Shown: in pieces, positions 1 through 11,790 of the stretch
Layout: each line of letters opens with the position of its first letter
Numbering within the stretch: the stretch's first letter is position 1
Source: Oikopleura dioica
Lineage: Eukaryota > Chordata > Appendicularia > Copelata > Oikopleuridae
Length of the DNA stretch: 64,000 nucleotides
Assembly: GCA_907165135.1 (NCBI GenBank)
Contig: OU015567.1
Coordinates: forward strand, 4,469,001 to 4,533,000
Direction of reading: 5' to 3'
Program-made: the position numbers and the translations under genes
The notes under the pieces: generated by a model
What the model saw: only the letters and a program-made list of their open reading frames with translations
Told to the model about the DNA's origin: nothing
The model's database searches: none

Positions 1-2
1 AT

Positions 3-119
3 TGTCGATCGGATGTTCCGGTCGTCGAAAAGGAAAAAGTTCGTTTCATTCAAAGTGCTGCTCTGGCGGGTGTGGCCACGTTAGAGCTTGAAAACAGGCT
101 CTGGCCCGAGAGGAGATGA
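3..119 (+). CDS. C-terminal fragment of an unidentified gene (partial at left edge)
   Basis: Frame 3 is open from the window edge and encodes 38 residues ending ...ATLELENRLWPERR before TGA at 117-119. It contains the well-formed charged stretch DVPVVEKEKVRFIQSAA. The other two forward frames look non-coding here. Codon use and amphipathic character suggest a genuine 3' exon whose body lies to the left of the window. I do not recognise the family. The stop is followed by the palindrome-rich intergenic region at 120-1800. Confidence 0.5.
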   Translation, partial: CRSDVPVVEKEKVRFIQSAALAGVATLELENRLWPERR

Positions 120-458
120 AGAGAGAAAAAGCGCGTGGGTGGCACAATACGAGCACGGTCTATTCCGACCGTCTCCTTTCTTTATTCGGAAAGACCTTGC
201 TTGTTGTCGAAAAGAATGAAAATAAGATGTTATTTTTGGCGGAACGACAAGATCCATTTTTGTCTAAAGACGAGCGCGAAGAAAAATGCGCGAAATCGAA
301 AGCGAAAATAGGATAATCTGCCCGCGAGGAGGGCAGATTTTTCGCGAACGCGATATTCGTTTTTTTCATAACTTTCTGGACTTCCGAATTTCTTTTTACT
401 CAAGATCTTGGCTCGGCAAACTCTGGGCCAGGGACTGAAAGATCTCTTATTTAAAGCC

Positions 459-582
459 GCGTCGCGGCTTTTTTTTAACAAAGCCGCGAAGCGGCTTCTA
501 CGGATTCTTATAAAGGACCTGAATTAATGATCTGCGAAGCCGCTTTGCGGCTTCGTTTTTAGAAAAGCCGCTACGCGGCTTC
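459..582. repeat. Cluster of GCCGC...GCGGC short palindromes
   Basis: At least four imperfect palindromes of the form AAGCCGC-(G/T)(C/A)-GCGGCTT lie within 125 bp (about 459-478, 480-499, 534-556, 562-582). Another is at 1564-1582. Each can fold into a GC-rich hairpin in otherwise AT-rich DNA. The same unit recurs at 39.4, 43.9-44.0, 44.7, 45.3 and 62.1 kb. Confidence 0.8.
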
Positions 583-880
583 TAATAAGAGAGTTCCGAG
601 ATTCTAAAAACGAGCATTGAAAAATTAGAAAATCTGATTTTAGCCACAAAATCTGATTTTGCTAGATTCTCTTAGAAATCCAAAATATCAAGTCTTACGC
701 GAGAAAACCATCATATTATGACCTGGCAAACTTGACAAAACTTGTTTCCTTTTTAAAATTACCGAATTTCTGAAAACCGTGACCGCAGTTTGTTTACTCT
801 AAAACAACGGAACAATAAACAAACCACGATTTTCAACCACAATTGAACCCTTTTAACCTATTTTTAAAACTCTAACTTAC

Positions 881-945
881 CATTGAAAAGATTCTCCTCG
901 ACTTGTTTGAGTTCTTCTGAGGCAGAAAATGGCATGTCCAGAATT
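881..945 (-). CDS. Possible isolated coding exon
   Basis: On the minus strand a 65-nt segment is bounded by ...CGGCAG (acceptor) and GTAAGTT (donor). It reads ILDMPFSASEELKQVEENLFNG, which looks protein-like. I could not find the neighbouring exons, so the gene is unknown. It could be a chance open segment. Apart from the palindromes nothing else was recognised in 120-1797. Confidence 0.25.
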
Positions 946-1820
946 CTGCCGAGATGTTATGCGTCCATGATTTCGATTATTTTCTACTCACTCTAAAATA
1001 GTAAAATGGTAATAAGCGATAACTAAATTAGTTTCTCACAATAAAAACATCATAAAATCAAGAAGGCAATTCTAGAAGATTAACTCGTAAACAATCGTAA
1101 AAACAGAAACATCTGACCTTTTAAAAATTAAAAATAAAATATATATTTTTTAATAAATTGGATTCCTGATGATTAAATTCTATCTTCGTTTTTTCTTATC
1201 AATCTCTAATTCTCGCTTATTCTTCCCGATTTCGGCTCAAAAACTGGCCCCGACTGGATCTCGGTTTATCCGACCCCGCTCTCCTCGAAAAAAGGGAGTG
1301 AGTAGGTTGCGCGCTCAGCGAATCAACGCGCGCTTCGAAACTCCCTGCTGCGCCCATCTGAGTTATTTTCTGCGACAGTAGACGTCTGCGGCCCGAGGGC
1401 TGGTTTTTACGTAATTTTGGGGTTTTCGTGTTGCGCGAATAATTTAAATGCACGCTTTCGTCAGTCAAATTCCTCGTGTTTTTCGAACTGCCTAAATAAT
1501 TCCCTAATTTAATTTCTTCTATCCTAACTAAGGTTTCTACTCATTTCTCTGCGGCTAAACTCGAAGCCGCGTGCGGCTTTTTTTACCGTCTTTTTTGCCA
1601 GGTTTTTGTTGAAGAAAAACTTGTCGATATTATTGGACTCCCTGGGGAGCAGGAAGCTCTCTTATTGAGCGATTTCGCGCCCAGATTTTCACAAGTTTAT
1701 TTGACGAGAAAAAAAACTCGCCTTTCATTTCAAAATTTTACTACTGTTTGACTCGATCTTTCAATTTTCAAGATTTTCTTCGAAAAATTTTTGGATTTCA
1801 GAAAGCTAAAATAGACGAAA

Positions 1821-4800
1821 ATGGATGACGATCTCGAAGCGAAAATGAAAGAATTGGACGAAGTGCACAAAGTCATCAATTTCCTGAAGAACTCGTCGGA
1901 AAACAAAGAAACGCAGGAAAAAGCGATGGCGGCGGCGGACAAGATCTTGAAGAAACGAGAAGCGGCAGAGACGAAAACGGTTTTGAACAAGACGAAAATT
2001 ACGAAGCCAACAGATCCGAATGCGGGAATGATGGCGGCGATGGCGGCGGATGCGGAAAAACGAGCGATTGAGAAGAAAAAACGAGAAGAACAGGCGAATA
2101 AGCTCAAGGAAAGAGGCGTTTTGATGATTTGGTAGTTGATCTATTTGTTGCATCTCAAAACCCTCAAAAAGGAAAAAGGAAATGTCGCTCTGAAAGAAGG
2201 ATTTCCCGCCGAAGCCGAAATGCATTACACCGCCGCTTTGGAGATTTGCAAAACGACTCCTGCAATTTGGACGAATCGGGCGATCGTCCGAATCCGCCAG
2301 AAAAAGTACAGAGAAGCTATTGAAGACTGCGACTGGGCATTTCGCGCGAGCAACGACAAATGCCACAAGGCGATGATCAATATGGGCAATGCGCACATGG
2401 CCCTGGGGGAATTTGAGAAAGCAGAAGAGGCGTTCAGAAAATGTATCAAATTGGGGAAGAAGGAATTGGCCCACACCTATCTAATAAAGTTGAGCGAGAA
2501 GAAGGAGCAAATGGAGCAGAGTAAGAAATTCATTTTTATTTGAAGTTTCTTTCAAGAAATGCTTCAGAAACCGCTAGAAAACGACAACTAGAAGAACTAG
2601 ACAAGCTTCAAAAAAGTGAGTAAAAAGTCAGCTCTTAGAGATCCCAGGCTGTTCCCTTATTCTTTTATATAAATAATTCTAGCCCCACAGAACACTAGAA
2701 GATCTAGCGAAGATGGAATCGCCCACCGATCGGACTACATCATCGACCTCACTAAAGGTCTCCTCACGAAGGGCAAAGACTTGGAATCGTATCTCAATTC
2801 TTTGGAAATACTGGAACTCGCCCTAGGGCGACATAAACATCTGGTCTACGATTTCATCGAAGCAGGGGAATGGAATTCTTCAAAACGCCGGATGGAATCA
2901 TCATCGAAAACCGAGCACAAGAGCGTTGGATCACGCTGTCGCCAGCAGATATTGCCAAGAATTCTAGCGAGGAAAATGCTTGTATTTCGATCATTTGGCG
3001 TTTGTTTGGAAGTAAGACCCTTTCAATAACTCTTCTTTAACTGTCAATTACAGTCACTGTCCGATACGACTACCCAAAAGGCGAAGAAGTGATGGATGAC
3101 TCAGCCTTTCCGGACATTTTATTGGGCTCGCTGAGCGGCGGAAACGACCAAATACGAACCAGCTGTTTACAGACAATATTCTTCTTTTCCTCCATTGAAA
3201 CGCTCAGATCAAAGCTCGTAGTTGTTTTTCATCGAACGGGAAATTTGAAGAAGTTTACCGACGCGATTTTGAATGGGGATGGCAACTCAATTTCTCTGTC
3301 AATGCAGGTAAATTTATTCACAATCAATTTCGCCCTACTTTATTTAATCCAAGAAAAGATCATATTCTATGAATTAAGAATTTTTTTATTTTTCTTCTTT
3401 GAACGGTGGTTTTTACTTCTGTCTCTTGAATACGAAATTTCCACATGATTTGAGTTTTTCAGCTGATCGTAGATATTGTCCTGAAAATTCTAGGAAGAGT
3501 TTAAAATGAGAAAGATTACGTAAAGCTCTTGATTAATGTTTCCCATTGTCCATTTCGACCTCAAGAAATGCATCGTTGTTACTCTCGTGGGTTGTTTCAT
3601 CAATTCCTAAAGCGGAAGGTTAGTTTTTACCTTCATTTTTGACGGTACCTGATAGCCAGTTTCACGGATCAAAGGATTAATAAAGCGTATCGTAGCATAA
3701 ACTTCACAAAGCAAGAAGAACTTCATTCTTCAGACTGCTTTCTATGCTTATCTCTGAATACCAGATTTCTGGGTCAGATTTTATTTCATCTAAAGGCGCG
3801 TACGATTCCCAGCCATGAATGTTAAATATGGCAAGCGTATGCCACCGTCCCTTTTCAATTCATTTCATCCCTCATTTTAACCCTTCATCGCACATTCATT
3901 GCGTCACAGTATTTGACCGACTTTAGATCATCACAAACTTGACGCGAATGGGCGATTGTCGTCGACTTTTCCGCGACGATTTCAGCAACACCATTCAACC
4001 AACATTGATTAGCGTCCTAGAAAATTACGAGTCGATGGAGTCGGAGACGGTGGCAAAAGTGGTCTCAGCAATAACGAATATGCTCAAGGATGATTTTATT
4101 CGAAGATGTGTTGTTTCAGGTAGTGGGAATGATTTTATCAATAGTTGATCTTGCTTTTAGCCGACATTATTTGGACATCAGTTTGTCGCGTCCTGGCTGA
4201 GGCTCCAGCCAAAACCAAGGATGATATGGACATGCTGGCAAATCTGCTCGGCTTCCTCCACAATATGTCCTTTGACAAATCTAAAGTCGTGATAGAAAAC
4301 GCCCCAAAAGTCGCTAAATCCATAGAGCGATGCATGATCATCAAGTCGAAAGATGACAATGTACTGCTCCGCTGTATCGGTCTCTTCAACAATATCTGCA
4401 CAAAGAACGCCAAATGCTGTTCAATCATAATCAACTACACTGAAAAGCTAGTCGCTTGCTTGAGCCACAAACGAAGCGAAATCAGTCAACTCGCCGGCCG
4501 CTGTCTAGCTTGTATGGCGGAGAAAAGTGACGATTGCTGCTTACGAATTGTGAAGGCAGATGTCGGACTCAAAAAGGTCAGCAAATTCTTAGAATCTGAA
4601 AACGACGCTGAGCGGGGAAATGCATCGCTTCTCGTTTCCAAATGCGCACCTTGTATTCAACCAGGTACTTGTTTGTCGTCATCTTTAAAGTTCAGCTCGT
4701 TTTTCAGATCCAATTCATTTGATCGAACCGCTTCTGAAAATCGTCAATACTTCCTCATCTGATCATGTTCGAAAAAACGCCGCAATTGCCGTCGGAAAGC

Positions 4801-4892
4801 TTTCACGCGACTCTCCAGAAGGCCGAAAAGAGCTTCACAGATGCCACGGGCTTGAAATCCTCACTGCCCGCCTGAAGAATGTCAAACTCTAG
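1821..4892 (+). CDS. TTC12: Tetratricopeptide repeat protein 12 (dynein axonemal assembly factor)
   Basis: Vertebrate TTC12 is needed for assembly of axonemal dynein arms in the cytoplasm of ciliated cells. The N-terminal helix, the LNKTKI motif and three TPR-like repeats (about 2179-2520) match TTC12 in order. Armadillo-type helices follow (about 2690-4892), ending VRKNAAIAVGKL...GLEILTARLKN. Approximate exons: 1821-2115, 2179-2521, about 2570-2617, 2684-3010, 3052-3307, 3927-4118, 4161-4664, 4709-4892. The first intron (2116-2178) must be GC-AG to give KERG-NVALKEG. An acceptor-like TTTCAG lies about 20 nt before the start. A one-base frame break occurs at the GGGG run 2865-2868. The intron at 3308-3926 is unusually long (about 620 nt). 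EPS15 starts 140 bp downstream on the same strand. Confidence 0.85.
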
Positions 4893-5032
4893 TGCCCCTT
4901 TTTCGTCACATATTTTTCACTATCATTTTTCCTGCCACCTTTTCTATATTTTTCTACAACTAAAATACCTATTTTTATCAAAGAGAATCATGAAAACTCT
5001 TCCTTTAGACCTATCAAAGAAAGAAAACAAAG

Positions 5033-8000
5033 ATGGACTGGGATATTCCAGAGCCAGAGCGTCAAAAATACACCGCCATCTTCCTACAGCTTTCGGACAA
5101 CGATCAAAATGCCAAATTATCAGGTGCTCTTGTCCGCCCCGTTTTGATGAAATCAAATTTGGACATTGCCAAACTGGGAAAAATCTGGGGTCTTGCCGAT
5201 ATTGACAAAGATGGGAGTTTAGACAAAGATGAATTCATCGTCTCTATGTACCTAGTGTACAAATCACTAACTGACGGATCTGATCCTCCTGAAGCTCTTC
5301 CGGCGAAGATCATCCCTCCTTCAAAGCGACCCAAATCCGCTGCCCCGCCGACTAGACCACCTCCGCCAGCAGCGAATTACAGCGCTTTATCAGGCCTTAC
5401 CTTGGACGATCCATCAGGATTCTCTGCTTTCGACGCAGCACCTAAAGCTCTGGGAGCCCCTCCAGCTGCACCAGCCCCACAGGAAACCTTGATCACTCCT
5501 CCTACTCCTGCCTTTTCGGCCGACTTCAGCAATTTTGGCGCCGCCGATCCAGCTTCATCACAAGCCCCCGCGACGAATCTTCTCACAGGGTCCCAAAGAC
5601 CTGCTGTTCCCGCTGCAGAGGTGCCATACCTTGTCCCAAAAGATAAGCACGCTTCATATGGCCAGATCTACGACCAATCGCACGACCCTTCCACTGGAGT
5701 CATCAGTGCGATGGCCGCAAAGGACGTATTTATTCAATCCGGCTTGCCCAATTCGACCCTGGCGCAAGTCTGGAATCTGGCGGATACGAATCAATCGGGC
5801 TCGCTAAGCCGTGATCAGTTTATTCTTGCGATGCACCTTCTCGCTGCTGCGCTTCAAGGGCATCCCCTCCCTTCTAGCGCTTCAGAAGCGATGATTCGCG
5901 CGTCAAAGGGAGATTTTTCGGACTTAGATCATGTTGGAACATCTACTCTTCCACAGACGCGATCAATTCCTCAGGTGGCGCCAGAACTTCAAGGCCTGCA
6001 GAATGAAATGAGCCAGTTGCAAGCAGAGCTGGATCTACTCGAACGACAGGTTGAAGCGCTCAAGGGAGAGAAGGATAACCAATCCTCGACGATGAGCCAG
6101 TTGCAGAACGAAATCGATCAATTCACAACCGAACTGACTCAAGCTGAAACCAGCTTGGCCGTCGCAAAGAACGAGCATAGCTCGGTCGAAGCTCAGCGAG
6201 TCAAACTCGTGCAGGAAGGAAATGAGCTGAACTCGAAGTTGGCCACGGAGCGGGGTTCTCTTGCTGAACTGGAGGCGCAGCTGAGGGAGCTGAGCATGGG
6301 GCCAAATCCGGCGGTCATTGAGCGTCAGAGATTGGAGGGCCTTCAGGTTCAACAAGTCCAGGCTGCACTTGAGCGGGATAATCAGGTTCATAAACTTTCG
6401 CGTCACCAAATTTAACAAGCGTTTTAGTTCAAATTGCTAACAGAAGTGAAAGCGGAGCGATTACGAATGGACAAGCTTCTGGCCGATCTGGAGGAAGAAA
6501 AAGCAAAACGCGACAGACCGAAATCCAAATCTCCGACTCCCCAGCTCTCGCCGATGACGCCCATTGACTCGAGTCACGTGCCTGTGTCCATGTCCGCGAC
6601 TACCCTCTCCGGAATGAGTGAGTTACGCAATGATATTTTGGATGATCCCCCCGAGCTAGGTATACCAAACAAACCGTTACGGCGTTGTTGGTATTTATTC
6701 AATATTCAAAAATCATATTCACATGTTGTATTCATACAGATTAATCTCTTGGTATCTGTCTTGGCTACAGCTCGTGCTTTTTAGGACCATGAGCTTAGAG
6801 AGCCTAACTGAGAATAATAAGAGTCCTTTTGATCTCAAAAATTCCTTTTCAGGATCAATATCACCTAACACCACTCCCGCCCTGACCCCAGTGTCTGCGG
6901 CCTTCGACAATTTAACCCCACAAGGCTCCGGTCGGGGCAAGTCCCCAACGCCCGAGTCAACGGCGACGCCCGAAAGCCACCTTTCCGCACTTGAATCCAT
7001 CAAAGCACTAAACACAGGCGGAAGCCTCCAATCAACAGGTCAAGCCAAGTCACCGTCCGCTACAAGTTCAATCAATCAAAAATGTCATTCTAACTCTCCT
7101 CCTGCTAATCAGCTTCAATCAGATCTAGCTGCACTAGGCACAGATAATTCTGCCGAAAATAATTCAGGCACCAGTTTGATTTCATCTTTTGATTCTCAAT
7201 AAAAATCTCAATAAAGCTTCAAAATTGAAATCATGGAAGACCCATTTGGAGCTTCAAATTCAGGGGCCGACCCATTTGCCGCCGCACCAATGCCCAAAGA
7301 CGATCCCTTCGCCGTATCCGCCGATAAACCGACCGATTTCGACCCCTTTGGAAGCGGAAACGACCCGTTTGCCGCTCCCCTTCCGATCCCTTCGACGGGG
7401 TAAGTATAAATATAGAGCAGAAATCATCAGAAAACGCCTTGAATGTCACGCAAATTGAAAACAAGATCAACAATATCAAAATTAACGAAATGGTAGGTTC
7501 TGATTGACTTCAATTCAATCAGCAATTCCGGTGCTAGTAGAATACCGGTGAAAAGTGCTACAGTAAGAGATAGTGAGAGTGAAACCTTCTCCTGTGTGCC
7601 ATTTTTATTGACCTGGTGTTTTTCTTTTGAAACTGTCATAATTTCAAAGCGACAAGAAAAGACTGCTTTTTATTGGTTGATTTGCAAGTTTGGGCATTTT
7701 GATTGGTTGAAATTTTCCAGTCTTACTTTGTCGCCTAGCAATTATCGACGATAAAAGCAACCTTTTTGATTGAAGAATTTCAAGTATTTCAACCCTTTTT
7801 TAGACGGCAGATCCATTCGGCAGTGGAGCCGACCCTTTCGGCGCAAATACATCGAACGATGTTGACTCTGATCCGTTCGGAGATGATCCCTTTGCTTCGA
7901 AACCGAACGGAGTAGCAAGCGACGATCCCTTTGCCACTTCTGACCGACTCGTTCAAAATTCTCAGAAGAGTTCAACGCCGCAGAATTCCAGGGAGCGGGA

Positions 8001-8598
8001 CGAAACGCCAGAGACGTTTTTTGTTTAGCTGAATAAGTATGAAAAAGTCTTTGATTGACAGTTTTTTGCACAAAAATTGATTGAAAAAAGGTTAATTCTT
8101 GATTGCACGAGCACCCCCTTGAAAGTGATCCCTGGGGCAGTGCGTTTGGTGATTCTGATGCGACATTCGGGAATTTCGATTCTTCCGAAAAGAAGGTTAG
8201 TTTATGCTCTGTTCTTTTTCCACTATTTTAATGTGTCTCAGACAAACCAGAAATCCAAGTCGGTCAGCTCTACCATGCGTCGTAGAGTAATTCCGACTCC
8301 TGAGCCCGAGGAGGGAAAAACGCGTCGTGAATCTACGAAAAGAGTATTTTCTTCGAGCTCTTATCGAAAGAAATAACACAGACACCAAAAAAACGATCAA
8401 TTAATAACTAATTCTAAGTTGTAAAATACGCACAATAAATTTTCTCAATCAGCACGGTTCAAATTCAATGTTTAAAAGAGAGCGCTCTCCAATTTATTTT
8501 GGACCAAATTCAAAATTTTTCATCTTCAGGTCGCCCCGGCGCGTCCACCACCGGCTCGTCCGGCCCCTGCACGACCTCCTCCACCCGGTGGCTTTTGA
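5033..8598 (+). CDS. EPS15: EPS15-like endocytic adaptor with two EH domains
   Basis: EPS15 scaffolds clathrin-mediated endocytosis by binding NPF proteins through EH domains and AP-2 through DPF motifs. The first exon (5033-6385, 451 codons) encodes EH1 (about residues 5-95, loop DIDKDGSLDKDEF), a proline/alanine-rich linker, EH2 (about 200-290, loop DTNQSGSLSRDQF) and a long coiled coil (about 320-450). Exon 6428-6617 continues the coil. Later exons (about 6853-7175, 7217-7399, 7803-8020, 8100-8194) carry many DPF/DPW motifs, such as EDPFGAS, DDPFAVS and SDPWGSAF. Two alternative C-termini are visible: 8242-8376 (basic, ending SSSSYRKK) and 8530-8598 (proline-rich, ending RPPPPGGF). Some internal donors could not be fixed. 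EPS15 versus EPS15L1 cannot be told. Confidence 0.85.
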
Positions 8599-8796
8599 AA
8601 TCACTCCATCACACAATCTCAAATCCGAAAGAAATCCTATCATTCTACTACAAGTCTTGATTCATGTTTTGATACCTTATTCTATTCAACTTCCTTCAGC
8701 ACCTATTTTCTTCGAATTCTTCTATTCTATTTCCGACTTAGTTTTAATATATTTGCGACTATCCTTCTTGTTTTATGTTTTTAATATTACTTCATA

Positions 8797-10336
8797 CTAT
8801 TTAAATACAGATTTAAACAGCTTAATAATCAAGATTATCCAAAGGCAAACTTCACAAAATATTGTTGAAGTTTTCTGCTTCTTGTTCTTTGTTATAGCAA
8901 CTGAAGCTTTTCTGGTTTCCCGTTCAATTTCGCATCTGAAAAGCAGTCTGAATTTCCAATTTTGCATTTGCAACTTACTATGTTTGAATTTCCGCGCATC
9001 AAGTCTTTTCCAGCTGGAGAAAGTCATGTACAAAGTCGAAATTTGAAAAACAAAGATAGGAGCATAAACCCAGCTTCGCAGCCGAATCATGTTCGCTCCC
9101 CAGAGAGGGCCGAATATTGCACTCATGTTTTCAACGAAGCATCGCATTCCTTGGTAAGTAGACTTGTTTTCTGAAGTCGAGAAATCGGAAATGATCGTGG
9201 CGGATGCAATGATAGTTGGGGGAATGCTGAAGATAACGAAAAATCCACCAATTGCCAGTCCTGGACCTACAAACCAATCTCTGAAAAGGGGTAATTAAAA
9301 GGAGCTCCCATTGTTTTTGTACCTAAAATTTCCAAAGAAAAACATAAGCGCGAATAAACTCGACGTCCCCAGATTCAGCGATTGACTGAAAGCAAGCGCA
9401 TATTTTAAATGAAATTTGTAAGAAAAAACCACGGAGATAACGTAGCTCAAAAGAGCAGTGAATCCAACGACGGTGAAAATGATGATGATTTGACCCTGAT
9501 TGAGCCCAAGATAATCTCGAAAAATCGTGCCCACAGTTCCTTCCAGCATCGACTGATAGAAATAAATTGAGAAAGAACTCATGAGGCAAATGATGATTGG
9601 TTCGGCAAGGAAGGGAAGGCTGCCGACTTGTATGAATTCGATTTTTTCATCTTTCTTTTCATCATTCTTTTCGTCGATTTTTTCTTCCATGATTTCAGCT
9701 TTTTGGTCAAAGGAAGGTTCATTTCGAAGAGCGACAAGGCCAGTTATTCCTGCAACGATCCAGACAATGAAAATGAAGAAGCCATATCTATTCAGCTCAT
9801 CAACTTGATGACCGAAGAAAATGAAGTCATCCCATGAAGAGATCCAAAAACCGCTAACCATGGAGCCGAGAATGAGTCCGGCTTCGCGTTGGAGAAGACA
9901 GAAACCGATCAAAACGCCGCCATTTTCCCCCGCATCGAGCGCTACTCTGCCTATTATTGCTCCATATGCGCCATTGTTGACGCCTTAACTTTTGATTCAA
10001 TCAATTTGGAAGCTTTTTTTTCCGACCTGAAATAATGCGGGCGAAAATAATCCAGCCAATCGTTCTGTAAAATGTGAAAATATAGTAGCCTAGTAAGCCA
10101 CAACTAATTGCAATAGCATACGTCCATTTTAACGATTGAGTTCTATCAACAAATCTTCCAAAAACAATCGAAACGGCTAGCGAGGCAAGATAATACAGTC
10201 CAACACAGTAGCCCATGTATGCCTCTGGGGCTCCAATCGATGTTATATACGCATTTAACGTAGGTACAATGATTCCGTATTCTGTTCCAAGGGCTAGGTA
10301 CCAAAAACACATTCCAACGTAAAAAATTTTGTTCAT
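8797..10336 (-). CDS. Major facilitator superfamily transporter, MFSD8/CLN7-like
   Basis: Three exons (10336-10027, 9983-9323, 9280-8797) join in frame to about 480 residues with roughly 11-12 hydrophobic segments. The N-terminal half has the MFS loop motif (FGRFVDRTQS, after TM2). The LQREAGLILGSMVSGFW segment fits TM5 of the MFSD8-type group. A charged Glu/Lys-rich cytoplasmic loop (about residues 180-200) separates the two halves. The substrate is unknown. Family placement is from pattern only and another MFSD subfamily is possible. It lies 235 bp downstream of troponin T on the same strand. Confidence 0.65.
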
Positions 10337-10571
10337 CCTTTTTTCTCTATTGAAGAATTTTGTGAAAGGAACGGAGAAGTATAAATTGGCAAAATTGAGT
10401 TTATTAGTTTGTTTCCGGTTCGATCAGCTCGGCAAAATGGGACCATCTTTCAAATGGCCTATTTGAATGAGGATATAATTAAAGGAAAATGATTAATTGT
10501 ATTCGGGAGCAGCGTCTGTCCAGATTGAAGAAAGATTTTTCTATTTATTCATCGATTTTTAGTACAGAATT

Positions 10572-11437
10572 TCATTTTCGCAAATTGATCTTTTGACCCT
10601 TTTTCGCCTTCATCAAGTCATTTTGTCGCACTCGCATGCCCTTGATAGTCAGCTTCAGGTCAACTTGTTGCAGCTCAAGGTCGTATTTTGACGCCTCCAG
10701 GGTTTGAAGCCATTCGTAGAACTCGACGACCTTCTCCTGGAGGCGCTCGCCGCTGAGATGGTCGATGTTGAGTGGTTTTCTTCGCTCGGCGAGGATCTTC
10801 TTTTTCTCTTCTTTTTGGGCCGCGCGTTTGCCCTTGCGCATTTTCTCCATTCTCGCTTGATAACCACTTGGAAAATATGCTTGGTTTTCAGCTGAAGACT
10901 TAGTTTTTACCCGAAATTCATCGACATTGCCAGCATCAGCTCTTTCTTCCGATCTTCTTCTGCTTTAGCAGCGGCTTCTGCAGCTTCCTCCTGTCGTCTA
11001 GCTGAACAAATCTTATTACAGTAAGTCGCCCTGCAGAGCCCGGTTAGCTCAGTCGGTAGAGCGTTGGACTTTTAATCCAACGGTCGAGGGTTCGAGTCCC
11101 TCATCGGGCGAGCTTTTTATAAGCGTACCTTCCGCTGCTCTTGCTTCTTCTCGCTCTTTTTCCTTGATCTGGCGGATTCGGAGCTGCTCCTCTCGGGTCG
11201 CAATTCGTTTGTTGATCATTGTCCTTAAATAATTAGATTCAATGGGAAAATCCAACTGTACTTCAAGTTATTCAGCTCCTTTTCGTCCTCTTCTCTCTGG
11301 ACAAAATGCGAGCTGATTAATTTTTCAAGCTCAGCCAGATCTTTTTCCATTCTGACTCTCTTGAATTCATCCAGTCCATCATCTCTCTTTCCTTTTTTCG
11401 ATCCGATTTCAAAGTTGGAAATTACAGGAACAGACAT
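10572..11437 (-). CDS. TNNT: Troponin T
   Basis: Troponin T anchors the troponin complex to tropomyosin on thin filaments and passes the calcium signal for contraction. Motifs in order: RVRMEKDLAELEKLISSHF (tropomyosin-binding T1 region), a charged helix, and the I-T arm with ILAERRKPLNIDHLSGERL, ending KKGQKINLRK. Exons: 11437-11262, 11223-11129, 11001-10912, 10879-10572. The last intron (10911-10880) is only 32 nt and must be spliced GG-AG to keep frame. Intron 2 (11128-11002) contains a tRNA-Lys gene on the opposite strand. At about 220 residues it is close to a vertebrate TnT without its acidic N-terminal extension. Paralogue type cannot be assigned. Confidence 0.85.
11038..11110 (+). tRNA. 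tRNA-Lys (anticodon UUU)
   Basis: The 73-nt sequence folds into a complete cloverleaf: a 7-bp acceptor stem (GCCCGGT/ATCGGGC, discriminator G), D-arm GCTC...GAGC, anticodon stem TTGGA/TCCAA with loop CTTTTAA giving anticodon TTT, and T-arm GAGGG-TTCGAGT-CCCTC. The A box (TAGCTCAGTCGG) and B box (GGTTCGAGTCC) for RNA polymerase III are intact. A TTTTT run nine bases after the gene (GAGCTTTTTA) fits a Pol III terminator. It sits within intron 2 of troponin T, antisense to it. Confidence 0.95.
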
Positions 11438-11790
11438 TTTTTCGTTGTTTTTTTGTTTGTTTATTAAGACTTGCTGTACTATTTTGATGCGTATTTAAAA
11501 GATTGACAAGTTGAGAAGAGGTTTGATATTGACAATTTGGCAGTTTTAATAAAGGTGACTTTGAAATCTTCGAGATTTTTATTGAGGGATTAGTGAGGGC
11601 AATTTAGAACAGTTTTTTCCCTTGCAGACAAATTTTAAGATCTTTGTCCACAGAAAATTATTGCCAGTGTATACCCTTAGTCAGAAGTTGTTTATTAAGA
11701 AAATTCTTTTCTAGAGTCTTTGCTGGTGGTAAATAAGAGCTGCCCGTAATGGTTTTCATACCAACATAACGATCGAAGTCATAAGAGAAA

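Noticed and set aside
1806-2474. A 222-codon minus-strand open frame opposite TTC12
   Set aside because: It is Phe/Arg-rich shadow sequence of the TTC12 TPR exons, and no family resemblance is seen.
2865-2868. Programmed ribosomal frameshifting in TTC12, the kelch gene and myosin V
   Set aside because: No slippery heptamer or downstream structure is evident, and three unrelated genes show the same single-base G/C deficit, so a sequence error is simpler.
8468-9046. A 192-codon plus-strand frame after EPS15
   Set aside because: It runs through the EPS15 3' UTR and antisense to the last MFS transporter exon. The composition is hydrophobic noise.
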